Assembly (NCBI GenBank): GCA_001780895.1
Contig: MFJJ01000008.1
Coordinates: forward strand, 1 to 12,154
DNA length: 12,154 nucleotides
From: Candidatus Gottesmanbacteria bacterium RIFCSPHIGHO2_01_FULL_46_14
GTDB taxonomy: Bacteria; Patescibacteriota; Microgenomatia; UBA10105; UBA927
Reading direction: 5' to 3'
A program made the translations under genes and the position numbers. The notes beneath the pieces were generated by a model, which was not told the DNA's origin, searched no databases, and was given only the letters and a program-made list of their open reading frames with translations. How positions within the stretch are numbered: position 1 is the stretch's first letter; each line of letters begins with the position of its first letter. Below are positions 1 to 5,033 of this stretch, piece after piece.

Positions 1-264
1 TTGGTACGAAAAGAACCAACCATGCCTCAGGTAGAAATGAAAGATCGGGATGAACGGCTCAAAAATATGGCAAATGTATTTGAAACAAACCTGCCTCGCC
101 GGCCCGCTTCGCCGAATCGAGGCGAGCAGGCAGGCAAAACTCCACCAAGCCACGTCATTTTATTCGACGATGTTTTTACGACCGGTGCCACAATGCGTTC
201 GGCGGCCAATGTTCTCAAACGTGCTGGCGCAACCTTTGTTTGGGCTGTTACAATGGCACGATGA
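1..264 (+). CDS. ComF-family phosphoribosyltransferase, C-terminal part
   Basis: This is the 3' part of a ComF-type phosphoribosyltransferase; the gene begins before the window, so the TTG at position 1 is probably an internal Leu codon. The visible part starts in the ComF stretch with a conserved Gln and an RxxN-like segment (MPQVEMKDRDERLKN). It then shows the PRPP-binding loop VILFDDVFTTGATM at about residues 52-65, with the acidic pair and TTGAT, followed by the usual helix and strand ending in VWAVTMAR. ComF proteins are linked to DNA uptake in competent bacteria, but the substrate is generally unproven. Between the RxxN region and the PRPP loop lies an extra Arg/Pro-rich segment (about residues 31-46) encoded by a GC-rich inverted repeat. 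The stop overlaps the thiN start (ATGA), suggesting translational coupling. Family call is firm from the PRPP motif; function is less certain. Confidence 0.8.
   Translation: MVRKEPTMPQVEMKDRDERLKNMANVFETNLPRRPASPNRGEQAGKTPPSHVILFDDVFTTGATMRSAANVLKRAGATFVWAVTMAR
90..135 (+). repeat. GC-rich inverted repeat inside the comF reading frame
   Basis: The arms CCTGCCTCGCC (90-100) and GGCGAGCAGGCAGG (121-134) are inverted relative to each other, with a 3-nt bulge in the right arm. The segment is clearly richer in GC than the codons around it. It is read through in frame and adds roughly 15 residues (LPRRPASPNRGEQAG) between two conserved parts of the protein. It looks like an interspersed palindromic repeat tolerated in a surface loop. 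Whether other copies exist cannot be seen here. Confidence 0.55.
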
Positions 265-893
265 AAATAACTATCGTTGCAAATGGCTATTTAGACCAAG
301 ACTTCTTGCGAGCTATTAGCGCCGTAGATTTGGTTATCGGCGTCGACAGAGGCGCGTACTGGCTGCTCGAGCACGGCATAACACCACAGATTGCCATCGG
401 CGATTTTGACTCAACGTCAGTACATGAATTTTCTGTAATCAAGAAAAAAATCAGAACGATTAAAAAATTTCCATCAGAAAAAGATCATACTGACCTCGAA
501 CTTGCCATCGATCATGCAATTTCACTCCACCCAAAAGAAGTGGTGATCTACGGAGCATCTGGTGGGCGGCTGGATCATACTCTTGCTGCAGTAGAGCTTC
601 TTACGAAGTTTTTAGCGCAACAGATACATGCGGTTATCCGTGACCAACAGAATGAAATTTTTCTTGTTTCAAAAAGGCATACTTTTCCGCGACTAAAAAA
701 ATATCAATATTTTTCCATATTGCCATTCGGCAAGCAAGTGATTGTTTCTCTGAGAGGGTTTAAATATGAAGCGTCAAAACGAACAATTATTCAAGGATCA
801 ACGCTTGGGATCAGTAACGAAATTGTTGATAAACTTGCAATAGTTGAAATTCATCAAGGTATTGCACTTGTAGTAAAAAGTAAAGATAAATGA
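261..893 (+). CDS. thiN: Thiamine pyrophosphokinase
   Basis: Transfers pyrophosphate from ATP to thiamine, giving thiamine diphosphate, the cofactor of transketolase and 2-oxoacid enzymes; cytosolic. The 210-residue product has the family's motifs in order: DRGA at 29-32, GDFDS at 47-51, EKDHTDLELAI at 73-83 and GASGGRLDHTLA at 98-109. These carry the acidic metal and ATP ligands and the thiamine-site residues of the TPK fold. The smaller beta-rich C-terminal domain follows. Length is normal for the family. The ATG at 261 was chosen over an in-frame start at 240 because the protein then begins right at the conserved first strand (MKITIVANGY) and overlaps the comF stop by 4 nt. No Shine-Dalgarno is visible, so translation probably depends on comF. 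In a reduced genome this enzyme suggests salvage of imported thiamine rather than synthesis. Confidence 0.9.
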   Translation: MKITIVANGYLDQDFLRAISAVDLVIGVDRGAYWLLEHGITPQIAIGDFDSTSVHEFSVIKKKIRTIKKFPSEKDHTDLELAIDHAISLHPKEVVIYGASGGRLDHTLAAVELLTKFLAQQIHAVIRDQQNEIFLVSKRHTFPRLKKYQYFSILPFGKQVIVSLRGFKYEASKRTIIQGSTLGISNEIVDKLAIVEIHQGIALVVKSKDK

Positions 894-939
894 GAGTAGG
901 GTCTGGTGGACTATGTTGGAATGTACTTCAAAAATTTAA

Positions 940-1278
940 TTAATAGAATTGATAAACAGACTTTGTTTCCCCACACTCAAAACAGAAAAATACATAGATC
1001 ATACCGACATCGCCAAACATATATTCCTGTTCTGGCGATATAGCACTGATTGAATGAAGATTATGTTTAGATTCATGTTCAATTGAATCAATTTGTCCAA
1101 CAAAACTCATTTTTTGCCTACAAGACGGGCACGCAGGAGCTTCGTCCGCTTGTATCCAATCTGGTTTACCACCTAATTTGGTTCTCAGGCCTAAGTTATC
1201 GGGATCTGATACTGTTGTAGAACTATTGGAATCAACTCTCTCTAGAGTAATTTTGTATTGTCTAAGAATTTTTGTCAT
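940..1278 (-). CDS. Small zinc-ribbon protein resembling the YwqG/DUF1963 C-terminus
   Basis: This 112-residue protein has two CxxC pairs, at C50/C53 (CPSC) and C99/C102 (CFEC), likely forming one zinc site. Around them is a pattern like the C-terminal half of YwqG/DUF1963 proteins: GGKPDWIQ at 36-43, then CPSC, then a Q-I-D stretch at 62-64, then FGDVGMIYVFFC at 88-99. The family has no established biochemical role, so none is assigned. The protein is much shorter than full YwqG proteins and may be a minimal form or a fragment. It is convergent with thiN (46 nt between stops, no terminator visible) and lies 24 nt past the 3' end of tRNA-Ser(GCT) on the same strand. The start is the only ATG giving the full pattern. 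The zinc ribbon is directly visible; the family link is inferred from motif order. Confidence 0.65.
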   Translation of the reverse strand: MTKILRQYKITLERVDSNSSTTVSDPDNLGLRTKLGGKPDWIQADEAPACPSCRQKMSFVGQIDSIEHESKHNLHSISAISPEQEYMFGDVGMIYVFFCFECGETKSVYQFY

Positions 1279-1302
1279 ATGAATTTTTTTAATCTATGAG
1301 CT

Positions 1303-1392
1303 TGGCGGAGGAGGTGGGATTCGAACCCACGTGAGCCTTGCGACTCAGCGGTTTAGCAAACCGCCCGAATTGACCAACTATCGGACTCCTCC
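1303..1392 (-). tRNA. tRNA-Ser(GCT), reads AGC/AGU
   Basis: A 7-bp acceptor stem pairs GGAGGAG with CTCCTCC, followed by discriminator G and a templated CCA. The anticodon stem-loop is CGGTTTGCTAAACCG, giving anticodon GCT. A class II long variable arm and a GTGGG-TTCGAAT-CCCAC T-arm follow. It is the only one of the six tRNAs here with an encoded CCA. Its first 15 nt, through the D-arm, are also the end of the LAGLIDADG reading frame, whose TAG stop lies at 1378-1380. The tRNA and endonuclease are thus on one transcript or the tRNA has an internal promoter. Confidence 0.95.
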
Positions 1393-2379
1393 AATATTTT
1401 TTAACAAACGTGGGTTGTGGGTAGTAACAACATGCAAATACTCGTTCACTTTATCTTGGTCGTATAACCACACACGCTTTGTTTGAGACCCCATATTAAG
1501 TCTTGGTTGCAATTTTAACATAGCAAGCGTGTCATAAACAAAGTTGACAAGAGGAATAGATCGATTAGAAAAGCATAGTTTTGTGTACGAGTATAATTTT
1601 TTATGTACCACATATTTATGAATAAATATGCCTCCATCCGTATCCATTAGCCCTCTCAGACATGCTTTCCTATACTGTGAATGGTGTAGAATCCAGTCGG
1701 GCACCCCAACCTGAAGTTTAATTTTATTACCAATATGTAGTCCTATTTTTTGAAAATATTCGATATTCTTTTTTCCGCCACCGTAAATCACAAAAACATT
1801 GATTTTTTTCCTATGAAGTATGCTTGGTGATAATAAAAAAAGGTCTTTAATCAAGTCCATAACATATGTACTGTATAGCTTGTCAGCAGTAGCATTAAGG
1901 GTGATAGACCATTGTTCCTTTCCTATGTGTCCATCTCCAAGAAGTATACCAATTAGCTCTGCGAGTTTAATTGAATAATGTTTTGGTGCGAAAAACAGTT
2001 TTTCTATAGGAATAATCCCTCGTTCTCTAAGTAATGCAAGTGCTCGCTTGCCACCTTTCTTTCTCCCTTCGAGAGTTCCAGGACCCCCGCGTTTTAAAAA
2101 CAAAGCAATCCCGCCCTTACTGGAGACAATTCGTTTTGATTCTTGCCATTTTGATAATGCTTGTGCTTTTGAGTATGGAAAGTCGACATGAAATTTTTGT
2201 TCGATAATCTCAACTACTCTTGTTGGAATTGCAAACTTCCCTCGTTTCCAGTCTCGATATGTTCGACCAACAACACCAAAAAGGACTGCAAGCTGGTCTC
2301 CTTTGGGATTGGCTGTTCGTTCAAGATTGTTAAAATACCCGGTTTGGATATTTTTGGGTAATTTATATCTATTTTCCAT
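1378..2379 (-). CDS. LAGLIDADG homing endonuclease with N-terminal helix-turn-helix
   Basis: A free-standing 333-residue endonuclease of the two-motif, single-chain LAGLIDADG class. Such enzymes cut long asymmetric sites and spread their own gene by repair of the cut. The motifs are LAELIGILLGDGH at 139-151 and CLRGLMDTDGG at 240-250, each ending in the catalytic acidic residue (D149 and D248). The first about 60 residues contain a helix-turn-helix-like stretch (GDQLAVLFGVVGRTYRDWKRG, 27-47) that may help DNA binding. A Gly/Lys-rich linker (GGIALFLKRGGPGTLEGRKKGG, 89-110) separates it from the nuclease. A GGAGG at 2399-2403 lies about 15 nt before the ATG, longer than usual. No intron or intein host is visible. 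The 3' end runs 15 nt into tRNA-Ser(GCT), and the upstream flank carries a 10-bp copy of that tRNA's anticodon loop. Family is firm; whether it is active is unknown, though both motifs are intact. Confidence 0.85.
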   Translation of the reverse strand: MENRYKLPKNIQTGYFNNLERTANPKGDQLAVLFGVVGRTYRDWKRGKFAIPTRVVEIIEQKFHVDFPYSKAQALSKWQESKRIVSSKGGIALFLKRGGPGTLEGRKKGGKRALALLRERGIIPIEKLFFAPKHYSIKLAELIGILLGDGHIGKEQWSITLNATADKLYSTYVMDLIKDLFLLSPSILHRKKINVFVIYGGGKKNIEYFQKIGLHIGNKIKLQVGVPDWILHHSQYRKACLRGLMDTDGGIFIHKYVVHKKLYSYTKLCFSNRSIPLVNFVYDTLAMLKLQPRLNMGSQTKRVWLYDQDKVNEYLHVVTTHNPRLLKNIGGVR

Positions 2380-2419
2380 AACGGCTCTGCAATACCTCCA
2401 TGATATGATATACTAGGCT

Positions 2420-2429
2420 GTTTAGCAAA
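2420..2429. repeat. 10-bp copy of the tRNA-Ser(GCT) anticodon-loop sequence
   Basis: GTTTAGCAAA here is identical to positions 1351-1360 inside the anticodon stem-loop of tRNA-Ser(GCT), in the same orientation. The two copies bracket the LAGLIDADG gene. A 10-bp match across about 1 kb may be chance; the position is what makes it notable. Confidence 0.35.
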
Positions 2430-2431
2430 TA

Positions 2432-2518
2432 GGAAGGGTCGCATAGAGGCCTAGTGCGGTAGTCCTGAAAACTACTAAGGGCGCAAGCTCTTCGTGGGTT
2501 CGAATCCCACCCCTTCCG
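2432..2518 (+). tRNA. tRNA-Ser(TGA), reads UCA and related codons
   Basis: Acceptor stem GGAAGGG pairs with CCCTTCC, followed by discriminator G. The anticodon arm is GTAGT-CCTGAAA-ACTAC, anticodon TGA. It has a long class II variable arm (GGGCGCAAGCTC) and a T-arm GTGGG-TTCGAAT-CCCAC. The 3' end continues CCG, so CCA must be added. It is divergent from the LAGLIDADG gene (52 nt between starts). Confidence 0.95.
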
Positions 2519-2537
2519 CCGCATTTCCTCTTTGGTA

Positions 2538-2549
2538 TATACTGACTTC
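2538..2549 (+). promoter_or_regulatory. Possible -10 box directly before the 2550 start
   Basis: TATACT at 2538-2543 is followed by six bases and then the ATG at 2550. Transcription would start at or beside the start codon, giving a leaderless mRNA. No good -35 is visible, since that position falls in the tRNA 3' end. Weak alone, but the same spacing occurs before both antitoxin genes in this window. Confidence 0.35.
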
Positions 2550-3074
2550 ATGGACCCTGAAATTTCTCCGAGAGTCGGAGAGGAAAAACGGGAAGAAGTG
2601 TATCTCGAGTGGAGGTCACCCTCTCGCCTCTTTAAGCGACGGGATAAAGAATATTTTACCAATATCGGCGCCATCGTGTTTCTTCTTACGATTATTCTCG
2701 TGTTTGCCCGTGAATTTGTGCTGATTGCCGCTGTGTTATCTATTGTTTTTTTGATCTACGTCCTCTCCACTGTTCCTCCCGAGGAGATAGATCATCGCAT
2801 TACCAATCTGGGTATCGAAAGCGGTGGGCATTTTTACCGCTGGGAGGAGCTGGCTGATTTCTGGTACGAAGAGCAATGGGGTCAGACGATGCTCATCCTT
2901 CGCCCCTACTTTACCGCTCGGGTGATAATTCTTCTTGGCAATCAAGATCCGGGTAGAGTTCGAGAATTTGTTGCCAAGCACATTCCGTTTCGGCAGCAAC
3001 CGGAAAAAGGTTTTGTCGATAACGCAGCTTCCTGGCTTTCAAAAAAAATCCCCCTCGAAAAGCCCGCTGCTTGA
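2550..3074 (+). CDS. Small membrane protein, unknown function
   Basis: A 174-residue protein that I do not recognise. It has a charged cytosolic N-terminus (about 35 residues), two close hydrophobic segments at roughly 38-55 and 57-76 (IGAIVFLLTIILVFAREFVLIAAVLSIVFLIYVLS) with a short turn, and a soluble C-terminal domain of about 95 residues. The C-terminal part mixes strands and helices (GIESGGHFYRWEELADFWYEE, then TMLILRPYFTARVIILLG), a layout recalling small PH-like domains behind two membrane helices; that is inference. The ATG at 2550 was preferred to an in-frame TTG at 2532 because a -10-like box ends six bases before it. Its stop codon overlaps the -35 box of the following antitoxin promoter. 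Confidence 0.7.
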   Translation: MDPEISPRVGEEKREEVYLEWRSPSRLFKRRDKEYFTNIGAIVFLLTIILVFAREFVLIAAVLSIVFLIYVLSTVPPEEIDHRITNLGIESGGHFYRWEELADFWYEEQWGQTMLILRPYFTARVIILLGNQDPGRVREFVAKHIPFRQQPEKGFVDNAASWLSKKIPLEKPAA

Positions 3075-3111
3075 CATACTACCATTCATATGGTGGTATG
3101 ATTACCATATG
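3071..3111 (+). promoter_or_regulatory. Palindromic promoter-operator of the antitoxin-PIN module
   Basis: The -35 box TTGACA (3071-3076) overlaps the preceding stop codon. An extended -10, TGGTATGAT (3094-3102), follows; its spacer is long at 20 bp, or 17 bp if TGGTAT is the -10. Two interlocked inverted repeats cover it: CATACTACCA (3075-3084) with TGGTGGTATG (3091-3100), 9 of 10 matching, and CATATGGT (3087-3094) with ACCATATG (3104-3111), 8 of 8. The second includes the start codon. This fits autorepression by the antitoxin. The -10 ends six bases before the ATG, predicting a leaderless message. Confidence 0.65.
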
Positions 3112-3399
3112 AATCTTCAATTCGTTCGAACGACCGATATTCAGCGCAATTTCAAAAAAATTCTTGAAAAACTTCATACGACCAATGATCCGGTCGTAGT
3201 GCTCAGGGACAGCGTGCCAGTGTCGGTGATGTTGCCGTATGCGGAGTATCAACGGATTTCAGAAATAGAAAAACAACTTATCACGTTTCGTTTTGAAAAA
3301 CTGTGGAAAGAAATGGGAAAACGCAACGCAAACGTTTCCGACGAAGAGCTCGATCGCGATATTGAAGCAGCCAAGCGGTATGCGAAGCGTCGTCGTTGA
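3109..3399 (+). CDS. Type II antitoxin, Phd/YefM-like
   Basis: A 96-residue antitoxin. The N-terminal half has the Phd/YefM pattern: a strand then helix in which the protein checks its own promoter (VRTTDIQRNFKKILEKL, 6-22), the strand pair PVVVLRDSVPVSVMLP (28-43), and YAEYQRISEIEKQL (44-57). The C-terminal part (58-96) is charged and helical, typical of the toxin-binding tail. It should neutralise the PIN toxin encoded next and bind the palindromes at its own promoter. The ATG at 3109 was chosen because the conserved fold begins there and the promoter ends just before it. The last 20 nt overlap the toxin start at 3380. Since the toxin frame is broken, this gene may now be an orphan. Confidence 0.8.
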   Translation: MNLQFVRTTDIQRNFKKILEKLHTTNDPVVVLRDSVPVSVMLPYAEYQRISEIEKQLITFRFEKLWKEMGKRNANVSDEELDRDIEAAKRYAKRRR

Positions 3400-3794
3400 T
3401 ACGAATGTTTTGGTTAGAGCGTTCCTCAAGCGCGGAGGCAGTGACGGAATTCTTTTTCAAAAGGCTATAAAAAAAGAACGTCCAACTCTGGTATAGCAAT
3501 GGGCTTTTGCATGAGCTGGTGAGAGTATTGTCTTATCCGCGATTGGTTCGATACGGTATTACCCAAGAGGCAATTGATTCATTCATCAAAACGCTCATTA
3601 TTCATGGCAAGATGGTGATTCCAAAGTCAACGACGCTCTGTCGAGATCCAGATGACAATGAAGTTTTAGGAATTGCGCTTGCAGTTTCTGACAAATCAGA
3701 AGTCTATCTGATTAGCGCAGATAAAGATATTTTAGTTCTCAAAGGTGAGATTGAGAGCGTCCGTATTTTGACCCCGCAGGAGTTTCTGAAGTAG
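3380..3794 (+). pseudogene. PIN-domain toxin (PIN_3/COG1569-like), frameshifted
   Basis: PIN toxins are metal-dependent ribonucleases paired with the upstream antitoxin. The frame opens at 3380, 20 nt inside the antitoxin gene, with RSVVVDTNVLVRAFL, which carries the first catalytic Asp (D7). It stops at a TAG at 3494-3496 after 38 codons. The rest of the domain continues in the next frame to 3794: YSNGLLHELVRVLS with the catalytic Glu, CRDPDDNEVLGIALA and YLISADKDIL with the further acidic residues. Restoring one TA dinucleotide at GTATAG (3491-3496) gives LVYSNGLLHEL and a normal protein of about 138 residues. Removing one A from the seven-A run ending about 3476 also restores the frame but gives a less typical sequence. 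All catalytic residues are otherwise intact, so the lesion is recent, a sequencing error or a recoding site. As written, the toxin cannot be made whole. Confidence 0.8.
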
Positions 3795-3808
3795 AATACT
3801 CGTGTGTT

Positions 3809-3880
3809 GCTCCCGTAGTTCAACGGATAGAATAGGACTTTGCGGAAGTTCTGATCACAGTTCGATTCTGTGCGGGAGCG
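3809..3880 (+). tRNA. tRNA-Arg(GCG), reads CGC (and CGU)
   Basis: Acceptor GCTCCCG pairs with CGGGAGC, discriminator G, no encoded CCA. The anticodon arm is GGACT-TTGCGGA-AGTTC, so the anticodon is GCG. The T-arm is CACAG-TTCGATT-CTGTG. The D-loop AACGGATA places A after GG, the A20 arginine identity base, with C35 in the anticodon. Most bacteria use an ACG anticodon for these codons, so GCG is uncommon. It lies 14 nt after the PIN remnant and 4 nt before the next tRNA. Confidence 0.9.
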
Positions 3881-3884
3881 CAAT

Positions 3885-3972
3885 GGAAGGGTGCCGGAGC
3901 GGCTAAACGGCCAGGTCTCGAAAACCTTGGGAGCCCCAAAGGCTCGCGCGAGTTCAAATCTCGCCCCTTCCG
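3885..3972 (+). tRNA. tRNA-Ser(CGA), reads UCG
   Basis: Acceptor GGAAGGG pairs with CCCTTCC, the same stem as tRNA-Ser(TGA), discriminator G, no encoded CCA. The anticodon arm is AGGT-CTCGAAA-ACCT, anticodon CGA. A long variable arm (GGGAGCCCCAAAGGCTC) and T-arm GCGAG-TTCAAAT-CTCGC follow. It starts 4 nt after tRNA-Arg(GCG), so the two are presumably cotranscribed and cut apart. Confidence 0.93.
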
Positions 3973-3998
3973 CAGTTCAACCTGAAGTTTGCATTGCT

Positions 3999-4304
3999 AT
4001 GGATATCCAGGTTTTAACTAAACGGATTAAGGAGATTTCTGATATATACGCCGAGAAATTTGATATTTCACGGGACGACAATTGGTATGTATTGAAACTA
4101 CAAGAAGAAATGGGAGAGCTTATCCAAAGCTATCTTATGATGTCTGGACAAGCGAGAAAAAAAGACAAAAATAGCGATGAGATAAAAAATAATTTTGAAC
4201 ACGAAGTAGCTGACATTTTATGCCATATATTATTACTCGCGGATCATTATGGTATTGATCTTGATACTGTAGTACAGAAAAAATGGTTGGATTGGAAAAA
4301 ATAA
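3999..4304 (+). CDS. MazG-like nucleotide pyrophosphohydrolase
   Basis: A 101-residue all-alpha NTP pyrophosphatase of the MazG/MazG-like superfamily. These remove pyrophosphate from (d)NTPs, often noncanonical ones, and so clean the nucleotide pool. The metal-binding signature is visible: EEMGE at 36-40 and, 29 residues later, HEVADIL at 68-74 (E69 and D72), followed by the helix CHILLLADHYGIDLDTVVQKKW typical of the small single-domain members. It is encoded between tRNA-Ser(CGA), 26 nt upstream, and tRNA-Arg(CCG), 5 nt downstream on the same strand, so it probably shares their transcript. No Shine-Dalgarno is seen. The longer open frame upstream of 3999 is only the tRNA sequence read through, so ATG 3999 is taken. 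Exact substrate cannot be told. Confidence 0.82.
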   Translation: MDIQVLTKRIKEISDIYAEKFDISRDDNWYVLKLQEEMGELIQSYLMMSGQARKKDKNSDEIKNNFEHEVADILCHILLLADHYGIDLDTVVQKKWLDWKK

Positions 4305-4309
4305 GTACG

Positions 4310-4381
4310 GCTCCCATAGCTTAACGGACAGAGCGCGGCCCTCCGGAGGCTGATATGGCAGTTCAAGTCTGCCTGGGAGCG
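4310..4381 (+). tRNA. tRNA-Arg(CCG), reads CGG
   Basis: Acceptor GCTCCCA pairs with TGGGAGC, discriminator G, no encoded CCA. Anticodon arm CGGCC-CTCCGGA-GGCTG, anticodon CCG. T-arm GGCAG-TTCAAGT-CTGCC. The D-loop AACGGACA again places the arginine identity A after GG. The stem-rich element at 4381-4453 begins at its discriminator base. Confidence 0.92.
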
Positions 4382-4453
4382 CAACGTAATCCCGTTTTGG
4401 CGGGAAATGTTGCAGAAACGTTTAAATTTATAAATCCAAATTTATTACGTTTC
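4381..4453 (+). repeat. Tandem-hairpin element, copy A, 3' of tRNA-Arg(CCG)
   Basis: Two hairpins separated by one base. Hairpin 1 (4381-4413) has outer 7-bp arms GCAACGT and ATGTTGC (one G-U pair), an AAT/AA internal loop and an inner stem CCCG/CGGG. Hairpin 2 (4415-4453) has outer arms GAAACGT and ACGTTTC, a TT/ATT internal loop and inner arms AAATTT/AAATTT. The element is 73 nt, like copy B at 7077-7149, and starts at the discriminator base of the tRNA. It ends 7 nt before the next ATG, so it could act on tRNA 3' processing, on transcription or on translation of the HD gene. No U-run follows, so it is not a standard intrinsic terminator. Confidence 0.7.
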
Positions 4454-4460
4454 GCTTTCT

Positions 4461-5033
4461 ATGAAAAACTCAAAAAACATTACCAATCTGGTTTTTGAAG
4501 CGGCCGTGGTCAAACGGATGTTGCGGACTGGTTGGCAGATATTGGGTGATAATCAGGAAGGCGTGGGCGAGCACACGTTTATGACCTGTGTCATTGCGTA
4601 TTTTCTCGCAAAGGAACAAAAGGTAAATATGGAAAAAGTGCTCATTATGGCGATTTTTCATGATTTCCACGAAGCGCGGACCGGCGACCTTGATAAAATC
4701 GCGACTTTTTACATGACGCGTGATCAAGAGAAAGCCAATCGGGATATCTTTGAAAAAGTCGATAGCGGGCTTCTGGTAACCCTCAATGAGTATGAAGAAA
4801 AAAAGAGTTTAGAGGCACGGATCGTGTACGAGGCAAACGTTATCGCCTTTGGCGTTGAGCTCAAACTCCTTATCGAAAAAGGCAACACCCATGCCCAAGA
4901 ATGGTTGGATGCAAATATTAAACGCCTTCGTCTGCCCGAGGCGGTAGTGCTTGCCAATGATCTTGCACAAGCCAATTCCCAGGATTGGTGGAAGCACCTC
5001 CGAAAAACCCTCCATGAAGAATTCTCCAAATAA
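4461..5033 (+). CDS. HD-domain phosphohydrolase, YfbR/HDDC2-like
   Basis: A 190-residue HD-superfamily protein resembling the YfbR/HDDC2 5'-deoxynucleotidases, which turn dNMPs into deoxynucleosides. The family pattern is visible: an N-terminal helix with RTGW (22-25), H38 in GEHTFM, the HD pair H67-D68 in IFHDFHEARTGD (with E71), and a later helix with EARIVYEANVIAFGVELKLL (118-137). In YfbR-type proteins that last helix carries the fourth metal ligand in an AD motif; here the position reads AN (A125-N126), which may weaken or alter metal binding. No Shine-Dalgarno is present; the tandem-hairpin element lies directly upstream. The 3' end overlaps the transporter start by 20 nt. Superfamily is firm, substrate is inference. 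Confidence 0.82.
   Translation: MKNSKNITNLVFEAAVVKRMLRTGWQILGDNQEGVGEHTFMTCVIAYFLAKEQKVNMEKVLIMAIFHDFHEARTGDLDKIATFYMTRDQEKANRDIFEKVDSGLLVTLNEYEEKKSLEARIVYEANVIAFGVELKLLIEKGNTHAQEWLDANIKRLRLPEAVVLANDLAQANSQDWWKHLRKTLHEEFSK

Noticed and set aside
894..939. Possible bidirectional terminator between thiN and the zinc-ribbon gene
   Set aside because: The gap is AT-rich, but I see no stable hairpin followed by a T run on either strand.
2369..2674. Minus-strand frame across tRNA-Ser(TGA)
   Set aside because: Its middle part is the well-known artefact of translating a tRNA T-arm (WDSNPRR type), and it runs into the membrane protein gene in antisense.
3870..3998. N-terminal extension of the MazG-like frame
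   Set aside because: The extra codons are tRNA-Arg(GCG) and tRNA-Ser(CGA) sequence; the family match starts after ATG 3999.
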